Assembly (NCBI GenBank): GCA_024398055.1
Contig: CP073749.1
Span: 3,782,594-3,846,593 of the forward strand
Origin: a bacterium SCSIO 12741
Lineage (GTDB): Bacteria > Bacteroidota > Bacteroidia > Flavobacteriales_G > Salibacteraceae
DNA: 64,000 nucleotides
Reading direction: 5' to 3'
Of the stretch, positions 35,388 to 44,447 are shown in pieces (position 1 is the first letter of the stretch; the number at the start of each line of letters is the position of its first letter). The notes below the pieces were generated by a model that worked only from the letters and a program-made list of their open reading frames with translations, had not been told where the DNA came from and ran no database searches. Made by a program: the position numbers and the translations under genes.

Positions 35388-36687
35388 TCGTTAGCTCATA
35401 GAGCTTCTTACCCGTACTGGAATAGTAGGTAATCAACAGTTGACGCTGCCCCCATTTTCCACTGAGCTCGAGCGTGGCAAAGTTGCGTTCCAAAATCAAA
35501 CTCGATTCCAGGCGTAAGGGGTTTTCTTCCTTTAGTGTGGAATGGGCCCTGGAAGTGAGCGGTGATACGGTAACATCATAAATGCTTTGTCCGTTTTTCA
35601 AATCCAACTTACAAACTTCGCTATGGTGACGATCTCCAGTCAAAAACACTACATTCTTGATGTTTTCCTCTTCGATTCTGCGGATAAGGTACTCTCTTTC
35701 CTGAGGGTAATTGGCGTGGTTTTCATACACCTGGGTAGGGTTGAGAAACTGACCACCGGTAACGACGAATTTAAAACTCGATTTACTGAACTTTAGGGCA
35801 TCAATCAACCATTCCACCTGTTGTTTACCCCAAATAAAACTGCTGTCTTTTTTGTATTGAGGAGTGCGGTAGTAACGGTTGTCCATCAAAAAGAATTCGC
35901 AATCGTTGTAGGAAAAGTTCCCGGTTACACCCGGTAAGTCTTGCAGGCCGTAAGAAGGGTTGGCCCAGAAATCTTTAAACACTTCAAGTGCTCGTTCCTT
36001 GTAAATAAAACTTCGATCTGCATCATTGGGGCCGTAGTCGTGATCGTCCCAAATGGCGTAATGGTGGGTTTGGGCCAGAAAGGGTTGTAGCTCTTCTAAT
36101 GATCGGGTATGGGTGTTGCGGTAATGCATTCCGGTTAAGGTGGTGTAATCTGCTTCGCGGTAGTAGGTATTGTCGCCCAACCAAAGCATCATTTCCGGGT
36201 GCATCCGGTTCATCGTTTTAAAAATGTGGTAGTCTCCACCATACGGTTTACCGGGACGATCGTATTCTTCTTCTGAAATAAACGCACAGCTTCCGGTAGC
36301 AAACATAAACTCAGGTGGATCAGTACGCCATTGCCACAGACTCTGAGCTTTGAAGGTACAGGGATAGGTAGGCGAGAAGGTGGTTCCATTGACCAGCACC
36401 CGGTATTCGTATTGCATTCCTGGAGTTACCTGATCGGCTATCAAGTGAGCGGTAAAGGCATGTTCTTGGGTAGTTTTTACCGGTTGGCTATGCAGCCAAT
36501 TCGAAGCCGGGTCCACCGATCGATATTGCAACACTACTTCAGCTGGAGCAACGGTTTGTATCCAAACCATTACTTCCCTCATTTCCGAGTAACCCACCAT
36601 GGGGCCAGACTTTACGAGGTTTGACTGGGCCTGAACCTGTGTTAAGAAAACCAGGCTGAAAAGAATTGAAAATAGGGTGTATTTCAT
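35368..36687 (-). CDS. PhoD-like alkaline phosphatase D family protein
   Basis: The start at 36687 gives a signal peptide (MKYTLFSILFSLVFLTQVQA) and a 439-residue exported metallophosphatase. An N-terminal FnIII-like domain (GPMVGYSEMREVMVWIQTV) precedes the catalytic part with MFATGSCAF, LWLGDNTYY and YAIWDDHDYGPNDADRS. FLTGDRHHSEV near 340 carries the last metal-binding His. It should hydrolyse phosphomonoesters or phosphodiesters in the periplasm. Its end overlaps the convergent CAP gene by 20 bp. Confidence 0.85.
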   Translation of the reverse strand: MKYTLFSILFSLVFLTQVQAQSNLVKSGPMVGYSEMREVMVWIQTVAPAEVVLQYRSVDPASNWLHSQPVKTTQEHAFTAHLIADQVTPGMQYEYRVLVNGTTFSPTYPCTFKAQSLWQWRTDPPEFMFATGSCAFISEEEYDRPGKPYGGDYHIFKTMNRMHPEMMLWLGDNTYYREADYTTLTGMHYRNTHTRSLEELQPFLAQTHHYAIWDDHDYGPNDADRSFIYKERALEVFKDFWANPSYGLQDLPGVTGNFSYNDCEFFLMDNRYYRTPQYKKDSSFIWGKQQVEWLIDALKFSKSSFKFVVTGGQFLNPTQVYENHANYPQEREYLIRRIEEENIKNVVFLTGDRHHSEVCKLDLKNGQSIYDVTVSPLTSRAHSTLKEENPLRLESSLILERNFATLELSGKWGQRQLLITYYSSTGKKLYELTINQAGN

Positions 36688-36744
36688 GGGGTCAAACTTA
36701 AAACAGCTTGGGCAATCGTTTGTAATCAAATTGCCATTCCTGCG

Positions 36745-37458
36745 TTAATCCTTCTTATCTTCTTTATGCTTGGCCCCAATGGGAATTCCCAGATGAAAGC
36801 TAAACAGTGTATTTCGATGATCGGCAAAGCTGGAATCCTTATAAATGTTGGATGCACCGTAGTAGAAGTGCCCACCAAAGGTCATTCCATCTTTACGCGG
36901 AACTTTATAACCCAAACCAATACAAATTCCACCATCAAATCGATTCATGCTATCGATTATATCACGATCAAATTGCAGTTTTCCAATCTCACCACTTTGC
37001 TCAAAGTGATCTGTGGCCGAAGTCAACAACATGAACTGAGGCCCCAGTTCGGCATAAAATCCCTTGTAGTAGTAAGCTCGAAACAACAGCGGGACGCTGA
37101 GGTAGCGTAAATCTCTTCGCACGGTAGCTTCATTGAGTGATTGATCCAAAATAGTATCCCCAGTAGGATAGGGCGATAGTCGGGCTCCTCCTGCTGGATA
37201 CAGCATCATAATCGAGGGGCTAAACCAGATTTTTTCCTTGATTTTTAGATTGAAATACAAACCAAAATTGGCCCCAAACCGATAGTGGTCTTGAAAATAG
37301 TCCAATGAACTTCCGTTGAGTCCAACATTCAGACCGAATTCTACTTTTTCAGAATTCAGTTTATCGCCAAACAAGAGGGCGATCAGAATTTGACCAGATG
37401 CCAACTTGACCATAAAGACCAGGACAAGAACTACCAGGATTCGACGCAAAAGAGCCAT
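36745..37458 (-). CDS. Outer-membrane beta-barrel protein
   Basis: A 237-residue protein with a signal peptide (RRILVVLVLVFMVKLASG) and alternating hydrophobic/polar strands of a small barrel (VGLNGSSLDYFQDHYRFGAN, RYLSVPLLFRAYYYKGFYAE, GGICIGLGYKVPRKDG). The pattern resembles PorT-like outer-membrane proteins of Bacteroidota, though PorT itself is not certain. It lies 57 bp upstream of the PhoD-like gene on the same strand and may share its transcript. Confidence 0.7.
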   Translation of the reverse strand: MALLRRILVVLVLVFMVKLASGQILIALLFGDKLNSEKVEFGLNVGLNGSSLDYFQDHYRFGANFGLYFNLKIKEKIWFSPSIMMLYPAGGARLSPYPTGDTILDQSLNEATVRRDLRYLSVPLLFRAYYYKGFYAELGPQFMLLTSATDHFEQSGEIGKLQFDRDIIDSMNRFDGGICIGLGYKVPRKDGMTFGGHFYYGASNIYKDSSFADHRNTLFSFHLGIPIGAKHKEDKKD

Positions 37459-37621
37459 GATGCAAAAGGGGATTTAGATTTACGCAAACGAAGGTAGGTG
37501 ATTTCTATGCCGAATGGAAGGCCCGAGAAGGCCTGAATTAAAAAGGTATAAATCCCTTGCTTTTGTACTCCATCTGAGGGCATATTTCCTTTATTTTGTC
37601 TCACTTTCAAACACACAGTGA

Positions 37622-39229
37622 ATGGCCCTTTTTTCTTCTGTTAGAGGCAATCGAGTTCAGGTTCGAATGATTCGAGACCTGGTTGTTTTTTTATCCGTAC
37701 TCATTGGAGTAGCGGGTTGGCTCATTTATGCAGAAGGAGGCGAGGTGAGAGAAGAGGTGATGGAAACCAACACCACCCGAGTCACCCAGAAGGCCCATTC
37801 GGAGTTTTTGGGCTTGATTGAATCCTACCGCAGAACCATACACCTGATGAGATCATGGGGAGAAGTAGGTGAACTTTCTCCTGCAGACACGGCTGGTTTG
37901 GTTAGAAAAATGGGGCCCTTGCTTCAGGAAATTCCAGGACTGCGCTCCTTCCGTTTTGCCGAACCGGATGGTTATGGAGTTTGGCTGATCAAGCAGGAGG
38001 CTGGCATTGACATTGGAGTTTTTACCTCCTTCGGAAAAGATCCCTGGCATTGGTATCAGGTTGATTCCAAAAACGAAGTGAAGCCTATAGATCGTGACTT
38101 TAGCCCAGATTGGACCTATGCGTCCTGGTTAACAGGAGCCTTAAATTTGGATACCTCGAGTCGGGTTTACTGGTCTCCGCCAGAAATCAATTTGCTGTAT
38201 GATGAGGCTCAAATTTCTGTTTCCGGAATTTGGCATCCTCCGGGAAGTCGCGCCCGATCGGTGGTGGCGGTTGATATTTGGTTGAGCGATGTTCACCACA
38301 TGCTCAATGAGTTGGAAGTATCTCCCAATGCCCAGGTTTTTCTCTTTGACAGCACGGGCAATGTATTGATTCCCGGTCGTAAAATCGATCGGAGTCAGGA
38401 AGGGTGGAGAAAACAGGTTTTCATCTCTCCGGAGTTTACGGATGACGTGGTGCTCGAAAAGTTATTGACTCAATTCCCATCGCGCAATCCAGATAATCCC
38501 TTTCTGGTGACCCGCCAACAGCAGAAAAATTGGTGGTTTGGGTTTCAAAAGCTGAATGCTTCACGTCAGGGATTGTATTTAGGCGTTGTGCTCCCTGAAT
38601 CGGATTTCATTATGGAGATCAATTCGGGAGAACGGAAGATTTGGTTTATGTCTCTGGCCTTATTGGTGTTAGGCTCACTGGTGGTGGTTTGGATTGTTCG
38701 TCGCTATTCCCGTCAAATCAAGGATTTACCTCAAGTTCATCTGGAAAGTAAAACAGAAGCAGGAGGATTGCTGGAGCTGATAGGTAAGGGGGAAAGCAAG
38801 CACCTGGAATTCAAATCCACGGTTCGCTACAACCTACACACCCAAAAGAACGACAAGAACATGGAGAAGGCCTGGTTGAAGGGAATTGTAGGCTTTCTTA
38901 ATACCGAGGGCGGAATCATGCTTCTCGGTGTTGCCGATGATGGCGAAATTCTGGGCATTGAACAAGATGGCTTTGAGAATGAAGACAAATGCCGCCTGCA
39001 TATCAAGAATCTGATATCCAAACAAATTGGGGTTCACGTGCTGCGCTACCTATCCATTCGGGTCATAGAATATTTGGGTAAGGAAATCGCTTTGATTGAG
39101 TGTGAAGAAGGGAAAGAACCGGTGTATTTAAAAGAGGGGAGTGAAGAGGCCTTTTACATTCGAACAGGAGCAGCAAGTACGAAGCTGTCGGTGGCACAGG
39201 TAGTGGATTATGTGAAGGACCACTTCTAA
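37622..39229 (+). CDS. Membrane sensor fused to a Schlafen AlbA_2 domain
   Basis: A 535-residue fusion. Residues about 16-36 form a first membrane helix and 340-362 (IWFMSLALLVLGSLVVVWIV) a second. Between them lies an extracytoplasmic domain with a Cache-like end (AQVFLFDSTGNVLIPG). The cytosolic C-terminus from about 386 is an AlbA_2/Schlafen-type domain, with ESKHLEFKSTVR, then GFLNTEGGIMLLGVADDGEI and FYIRTGAAST. AlbA_2 domains bind nucleic acids and occur in regulators and defence-related proteins. The layout suggests an extracellular signal controlling a DNA- or RNA-acting domain. The gene stands alone, flanked by minus-strand outer-membrane genes. Confidence 0.8.
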   Translation: MALFSSVRGNRVQVRMIRDLVVFLSVLIGVAGWLIYAEGGEVREEVMETNTTRVTQKAHSEFLGLIESYRRTIHLMRSWGEVGELSPADTAGLVRKMGPLLQEIPGLRSFRFAEPDGYGVWLIKQEAGIDIGVFTSFGKDPWHWYQVDSKNEVKPIDRDFSPDWTYASWLTGALNLDTSSRVYWSPPEINLLYDEAQISVSGIWHPPGSRARSVVAVDIWLSDVHHMLNELEVSPNAQVFLFDSTGNVLIPGRKIDRSQEGWRKQVFISPEFTDDVVLEKLLTQFPSRNPDNPFLVTRQQQKNWWFGFQKLNASRQGLYLGVVLPESDFIMEINSGERKIWFMSLALLVLGSLVVVWIVRRYSRQIKDLPQVHLESKTEAGGLLELIGKGESKHLEFKSTVRYNLHTQKNDKNMEKAWLKGIVGFLNTEGGIMLLGVADDGEILGIEQDGFENEDKCRLHIKNLISKQIGVHVLRYLSIRVIEYLGKEIALIECEEGKEPVYLKEGSEEAFYIRTGAASTKLSVAQVVDYVKDHF

Positions 39230-39241
39230 TCCTTCAAAGCT

Positions 39242-40696
39242 CTATTCCTCTTCTGGAGCCTGACCTCTACGATGGAAATTCAAGGCCAATCCGAGCACAA
39301 GAGAAAGTCTTTGGTAAACGCTGCTGGTATTGGTTTGCAGTTCGCCCGTGAGGCCATTGTCTGCTAATGGATCTGTGAGACTGATAAGTTGCAAGTCACC
39401 CTTGCTTCGGCCAAAGGCATAGTTAACGCCCAACACGATATCGTTGCCATTTTTGGTGATCAATTCTATACCGCCAGAAATGTGGTAGGTATTCCAATAG
39501 TTGATCGAGGCCACCCATTTTTCGTTAGGATCCAATTTGTCAAAGTCCATGTAGTTAAAGTCGGTTCTAAATCCGGAAAGAACGGAAACTTGATCATTGA
39601 GTTTACGCTCAAGTCCTACTGCAAAGTTTACCAAGGGGCGGTTGGCCGTCCAAACCTGCTGAAATTCACGATTGGCAAATCGCAGGGTCGTATCGGTCAC
39701 ATCCACCGGATCCACGGTTTCATTGAGAGCATAGGGTTCGATGCCTGAGAAAAAAGCAACCCGGAAGGAGTAGATGGTCTTTTCTTCTGCCCATTGCATA
39801 CCCAAGTCCACAATCCATGGAGACTTGAAGTTGGCATTTACCTTTTCATTGAAATAGGAACTTTGTACCGTGGGTTGACCATCAATATCTTCTTCATAGT
39901 GACGCTCCACTGTGGCACTGGATATGACAGGAATTCGCCAACGAGGAGTAGTGATGCTGGCTCCAAGGCTTATTTTATCTCGTTCGGTAGCCACTCCTAC
40001 CTTCCAAACATTACCAGCATGAAAATGCCTGATTTCCCGGTAAGAACCGGTGCTTCCCACAATTTGAACTCCTGGTACCAAGGTTTGATCCGACAGCAAA
40101 TTGGTTCGGAGGGAAGTAATGTTGTGCAATTGCCTTAAGGTAAGAAAGGTACTCACCCCAATAGCGAAGTAATTTTTAAAATGAAGTCCAAATCCAACAC
40201 CAATCCAATCTTCCTTGTTATTGCTCCGGTAGTCAAAATTGCCCTGGTAGTATTCCTTGCCGTCATAAATGCTCAGTACATCATATTGGCCATTGTGCAC
40301 GGATTTGAGGTCGAAATTGTTCTCGTGAACGCTAAAGGCGGCATAGTTCAAGGTGGCAAAGGGAGCACCTTTAATTTTTAAACCACCAGAAATAAAATTC
40401 GGGGTAACCCCAAGCCAGGTTTTACTCAGGTTAATTCCCTGGCCGGCTCCATTTTCAATAAATAGGTTGTCGAGGGTATAAATATCGGTGCTTAAACTAA
40501 AGCTTGATTTTTTCATGTAGGCCAGGGCCCCAGGATTGTAATAGACAGCACTGTTGTCTCTTACAGAGGCGGTTACCGCTCCACCAATAAGGGCTGATTT
40601 TGATCCGATTTGATTGGACCAATAGTTGGTTTCTTGTCCCAACAATTGCAACCCAGATAACAGAAAGGTGAGGAGTAGAATCGGGAGGCGGATCAT
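39242..40696 (-). CDS. OMPP1/FadL-like outer-membrane transport protein
   Basis: A 484-residue barrel with a signal peptide (LPILLLTFLLSGLQLLGQ). The N-terminal motif SKSALIGGAVTASVRDNSAV followed by YYNPGALAYM is typical of FadL/OMPP1-type channels, which carry hydrophobic compounds across the outer membrane. The rest alternates barrel strands, and the C-terminus ends in a long strand (LSLVLGLALNFHRRG) plus an acidic tail. The substrate is unknown. Confidence 0.85.
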   Translation of the reverse strand: MIRLPILLLTFLLSGLQLLGQETNYWSNQIGSKSALIGGAVTASVRDNSAVYYNPGALAYMKKSSFSLSTDIYTLDNLFIENGAGQGINLSKTWLGVTPNFISGGLKIKGAPFATLNYAAFSVHENNFDLKSVHNGQYDVLSIYDGKEYYQGNFDYRSNNKEDWIGVGFGLHFKNYFAIGVSTFLTLRQLHNITSLRTNLLSDQTLVPGVQIVGSTGSYREIRHFHAGNVWKVGVATERDKISLGASITTPRWRIPVISSATVERHYEEDIDGQPTVQSSYFNEKVNANFKSPWIVDLGMQWAEEKTIYSFRVAFFSGIEPYALNETVDPVDVTDTTLRFANREFQQVWTANRPLVNFAVGLERKLNDQVSVLSGFRTDFNYMDFDKLDPNEKWVASINYWNTYHISGGIELITKNGNDIVLGVNYAFGRSKGDLQLISLTDPLADNGLTGELQTNTSSVYQRLSLVLGLALNFHRRGQAPEEE

Positions 40697-40743
40697 GGCC
40701 GCAAAAGTAGATCAATTCCACCATTTTACATAGTTTAGTCCGC

Positions 40744-41349
40744 ATGACAGAATCTCTTCTTAACGAGTTTACCACGCTTTTTGCGGTAATCGATCCCGTC
40801 GGAACCTTTCCTGTTTTTTTGGCTGCTACCGCTTTGCACTCGAAAGCAGAATCCCGCAAAATTGCTTTCCGGGCTGCGCTCATTGCTGGATTGGTTCTCC
40901 TGTTTTTCGCATTGGCTGGTCAGGGACTGCTGGAATACCTCGAAATTCCACTGTTGGTTTTTCAGATTTCAGGCGGGGTGATTCTTTTCATGTTTGCCCT
41001 CACCATGATATTTGGAGAGAGTAAACCCGAGGATGAAATCAATCACATTGAGAAGAAGAAAGACATTGCGGTTTATCCCATTGCCATTCCGTCCATTGCT
41101 TCACCGGGGGCGATTATGGCTATTGTTTTGTTAACGGATACCAATCGTCATTCCTGGGATGAACAATTCGTTACCATAGGTTTGATGTTGGTTGTTTTGG
41201 GAATCACCCTGGCCTTGATGTTACTGGCTGGCTGGTTGAAAAAGATAATCGGAGATAGTGGAGCTACGATTATTAGCCGGATCATGGGATTGCTGCTGGC
41301 AGCCATGGCGGCAAACTTTATTCTTAGTGGGTTAAAAGAGTATTTCTAA
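40744..41349 (+). CDS. MarC-family integral membrane protein
   Basis: A 201-residue inner-membrane protein with six hydrophobic helices. The family signature is visible in LLNEFTTLFAVIDPVGTFPV and AIPSIASPGAIMAIVLLTDT. MarC proteins are of unresolved function. The name derives from a multiple antibiotic resistance locus to which they contribute little. Its stop is adjacent to that of the convergent AsmA-like gene. Confidence 0.92.
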   Translation: MTESLLNEFTTLFAVIDPVGTFPVFLAATALHSKAESRKIAFRAALIAGLVLLFFALAGQGLLEYLEIPLLVFQISGGVILFMFALTMIFGESKPEDEINHIEKKKDIAVYPIAIPSIASPGAIMAIVLLTDTNRHSWDEQFVTIGLMLVVLGITLALMLLAGWLKKIIGDSGATIISRIMGLLLAAMAANFILSGLKEYF

Positions 41350-43128
41350 TTACTTCTTTTTCTTCAACTTCTTAAACAACTTGTTGATTCCCTTTTCTTC
41401 GGAGGAGTCTTTCGTATCAGACTGACCTGAGCGCTTTTTGCTCATTTCCTTTTCTTCCTTAGACTTAATTCCGATCAGTGTGTTTTTGATTCCGGAGAAA
41501 ATTCCTTCCCACAAAAACTTAAAGAAGGGGATATCAGGGCTTCGGGTATAGTGCACATAACCCTCTTTGTAGCTTTCGGTTCCAGGTACATTGTTGGTTC
41601 GGACCACCGCGTTGGCAATGAAGCTGAAGAATTTGGACGACTTACCTTCAGCATCCGGTTTCAGTTTTAGGATATCGATCTGGATGTCGTTGTAGTGCAG
41701 ATTAACGGTTCCATTGATGTCGTTGAAGTTACCTGAAATGTCGATTTGAGCGCTGTGCAGAATACCGGATGAAACTTCAATTCCAATCAAAGGTTCCAAT
41801 TCATCATTAAGCTTTTGTAGAGGCATTTTATCCAATTGACCTTTCACATAAAAGCGATCGGCTCTTCCTGAGAGATCAAATTGAAGATTTACATTCAACT
41901 TTCCTGAGTGCATCATTTTGGATGCAAAATCCACTGTGAGTCGGTCTGATTCTTCGAGTAATTCAGGGTCATTGGTAATGTTATACAGAGACGCAAAACA
42001 CTCTGAAAAATACAGTTTGCCAGGTTTCTCGTGCTCAGGCATAACGAGTTCAAAAAGAATATCGCTGTTTGCAACGTGTACCTGTTTTACATTGATCAGG
42101 AAAGGAATCTTTTTGATAAGCTGAGAAAGAATAGGGTGCTTCTTACGCGTATTCCAAGGTGGAGTTTTGTCCTTAAAACCTTTGAAGTTTACCTGATCAA
42201 TCGCCAGGGAACGAACATGTATGTACTGATCGATTATGATCCGTTCCATGTCGATTCCTTTCCCTTCAATCAGCGCCGTTTCCAGATCCAGTTGAGTTCT
42301 TTCGTACTTCGAGCGTTTGGTAAATTCTTTGCGGTTAAACTTCGATTTAATGGCGAGGTCGTTCAGTTTAAAGGACGAGTCGGTGTAGTTCAACTGGATG
42401 TCACCTGTAGAAAGAACGTATTCTTCGCCTAAGCTGGTTTGGGCGGAACCCATTGAAAAAAGGAGCTTTTCAAACTTTACCGGCAAGCGATCTGAATGCG
42501 TAGTATCATAATCGGCACCAATCATTTCCAAGCCCAGGTTGTTGATTTCAAGAACCCGCTCACTATCGGGAGAGTAGAGTTCAAATACACCTTTGCGAAT
42601 CAATACCTCCTGAACATGAATGGAATCAAGTAATTGCACCGTTGATGAAATCTGTTCGGCCAGGGAGAGTGTATCGGTTACTTTTTTAGGTTGTTTTTTA
42701 CCCGTTAGGTAAATGTCCATATCGGGTTTGATGATCACGAGTTGGTTTAGATGCACCTTTTTCTCGGTAATCAGTTTTTCCCAATCCAAGCCTTTTAAAC
42801 TCACCGTTTCCACCTGTGCATGAGTCGTAAACGACTTGTAAACCCCTTCTTCTTCGCGTTGTTTGATAAGTTCGTTCTTGGGATTCACCCGAATTCCCTT
42901 AAGCTTGATGCTGTTTTCCAACAAACGAATTCGAAGCGATTCAAAATCGATGCGGTAGGCCATTTCCTTCTCATTGGCCAGGGCTGTCCTTATGTTGCTT
43001 TCAATAATGTTTTCCAGCTGATGGACGAGAACGGCAACAACAGCCAGTAAAAGCACGAGCAATCCGGTAGGGATATAAAACCAAGGGCTCTTAAACCACT
43101 TTCTCTTTTGTTCAGGGGGTGTAGTCAT
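41350..43128 (-). CDS. AsmA/DUF748-like membrane-anchored protein
   Basis: A 592-residue protein with one N-terminal membrane helix (FYIPTGLLVLLLAVVAVLVH) and a long beta-rich extracytoplasmic part. Its repeating strands (LLENSIKLKGIRVNPKNEL, VQEVLIRKGVFELYSPDSER, VNLQFDLSGRADRFYVKGQL) resemble the AsmA-like family that shuttles lipids across the periplasm. The C-terminus is strongly basic (KKLKKKK). The family call is tentative. Confidence 0.6.
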   Translation of the reverse strand: MTTPPEQKRKWFKSPWFYIPTGLLVLLLAVVAVLVHQLENIIESNIRTALANEKEMAYRIDFESLRIRLLENSIKLKGIRVNPKNELIKQREEEGVYKSFTTHAQVETVSLKGLDWEKLITEKKVHLNQLVIIKPDMDIYLTGKKQPKKVTDTLSLAEQISSTVQLLDSIHVQEVLIRKGVFELYSPDSERVLEINNLGLEMIGADYDTTHSDRLPVKFEKLLFSMGSAQTSLGEEYVLSTGDIQLNYTDSSFKLNDLAIKSKFNRKEFTKRSKYERTQLDLETALIEGKGIDMERIIIDQYIHVRSLAIDQVNFKGFKDKTPPWNTRKKHPILSQLIKKIPFLINVKQVHVANSDILFELVMPEHEKPGKLYFSECFASLYNITNDPELLEESDRLTVDFASKMMHSGKLNVNLQFDLSGRADRFYVKGQLDKMPLQKLNDELEPLIGIEVSSGILHSAQIDISGNFNDINGTVNLHYNDIQIDILKLKPDAEGKSSKFFSFIANAVVRTNNVPGTESYKEGYVHYTRSPDIPFFKFLWEGIFSGIKNTLIGIKSKEEKEMSKKRSGQSDTKDSSEEKGINKLFKKLKKKK

Positions 43129-43176
43129 GGATTGCTTTCAAATGTAAGGATTTCGTATTTCCAGAAAAGGGGAGCC

Positions 43177-43671
43177 TTATCCCAATCGTTCAACCAATTC
43201 GCGATGAGCCGGGTAGCGCTCGTGCAAGAACTCTTTGGTTGGAATACTAAAATCTGAAAAGTCGAATCCCGGATGTACCGAGCAGCCAACCAGAATGTAC
43301 CCGCTACGATCTTTTACTTCAACCGCAAAACATGTACCTCTGGGAATAACAACCTGAAACTGTTCACCCCGCTCTGGATTGGGACCAATATGACGGTCTT
43401 CGTATTTACCCTCTGGCGTTAGAAAGTGAATAATGGCTGATGATCCGCTGTGGTAATACCAAATTTCATCCGATTTTAAAACATGAAACCTGGAGCGATC
43501 AAAACCTTCCAATAGGTAATAGATAGCCGTACCAAAGTTTCGGTTGCCGGCATAGCGCTGCGGCAAATTCTCCTGTTTTATTTCTTCGTTCGAGCGAAAG
43601 GTTTCCCGATAATGTCCACCTTCTGGGTGAGGGAGTAGGGCGAGTTTCTCGATCCAGTATTGAGCATCCAT
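43177..43671 (-). CDS. Cupin DUF985 protein
   Basis: A 164-residue protein from the start at 43671. An upstream ATG at 43695 adds 8 residues. It shows the DUF985 pattern LLPHPEGGHYRETFRS, then AIYYLLEGFDRSRFHVLKSD and WYYHSGSSAIIHF, and later GTCFAVEVKD and CSVHPGFDFSDF, consistent with a cupin barrel. The family is of unknown function, possibly sugar- or metal-binding. It stands alone between the AsmA-like gene and a terminator. Confidence 0.85.
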   Translation of the reverse strand: MDAQYWIEKLALLPHPEGGHYRETFRSNEEIKQENLPQRYAGNRNFGTAIYYLLEGFDRSRFHVLKSDEIWYYHSGSSAIIHFLTPEGKYEDRHIGPNPERGEQFQVVIPRGTCFAVEVKDRSGYILVGCSVHPGFDFSDFSIPTKEFLHERYPAHRELVERLG

Positions 43672-43740
43672 AGTTTTGGGGTGAGGTAGTGGCATAAAAA
43701 TAGTTTAATCCCGCCGATAGAAGCAGCGTGGCTTCAAAAA

Positions 43741-43780
43741 TAAAAAACCCCGTCATCTGACCTAAGCCAAATGCGGGGTT
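43741..43780 (-). terminator. Rho-independent terminator on the minus strand
   Basis: On the minus strand AACCCCG (complement of 43774-43780) pairs with CGGGGTT, followed by a T run, 24 bp after the stop of the lipoprotein gene at 43804. Confidence 0.75.
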
Positions 43781-43803
43781 CCAGTTTCGATGAAAAACGG
43801 AGT

Positions 43804-44379
43804 TTAGTTGTTTTCCATTTTTTCCATTTCTTTTTCAAAGGTTTCCTTGAACTTTTCGTAGTTGTAGTCTACCTTGAGGTATTCGTCTTTGCTCAAACGC
43901 TCGTTGTACTTAGAGGCAATGTCCTCACCAGACAATTCGATAGCGATGTAGCACTTGAAGCGTCCTTCAGGAGTTTTGGTAAACTCTTCACAAATGGTTT
44001 TGATACCGGTCAAAGACTGGTTAACCACAGTACGAGAGTTTTCTTCAAAACGCTCCAATACTTCTTCTTTGTTGTTGAACTCAGAAGATTTTACGTAGTT
44101 GTCACCAACCACTTTCATAGTAGTGTTGATATCACCGGCCAATTTAGCTTTGGCTTCAGACAATGCTTTTTTACGAGCTGTCATTTGGTCCATACTCTCT
44201 CCAACCGCGTTTGAACGGAAGTGTTTTTTATCGGAGAAATAATCTGGTCCGGAACAATATTGTTTAATTAGAACTTCGCCTTGTTTTTTAGGGGTTGTCT
44301 TCTTGGACTTACAGGCATTGAAACTAAAAGCCACCATCAGTGCCAATAAGAAGGTGGAGAATTTAAATACTTTTTTCAT
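43804..44379 (-). CDS. LPP20-like lipoprotein
   Basis: A 191-residue lipoprotein (signal to FSFNAC, Cys23). The segment SNAVGESMDQMTARKKALSE followed by AKAKLAGDINT is like the LPP20/FlgO-type lipoprotein domain. The C-terminus is helical and highly charged. Such proteins attach to the outer membrane. Its partner is unknown. The end is followed by a strong terminator. Confidence 0.65.
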   Translation of the reverse strand: MKKVFKFSTFLLALMVAFSFNACKSKKTTPKKQGEVLIKQYCSGPDYFSDKKHFRSNAVGESMDQMTARKKALSEAKAKLAGDINTTMKVVGDNYVKSSEFNNKEEVLERFEENSRTVVNQSLTGIKTICEEFTKTPEGRFKCYIAIELSGEDIASKYNERLSKDEYLKVDYNYEKFKETFEKEMEKMENN

Positions 44380-44447
44380 CGTACTTGATTTTAATTGCGA
44401 ATTTACATTTTGACCAACAAATACAATTGCTATGCCAAATTAACTTT

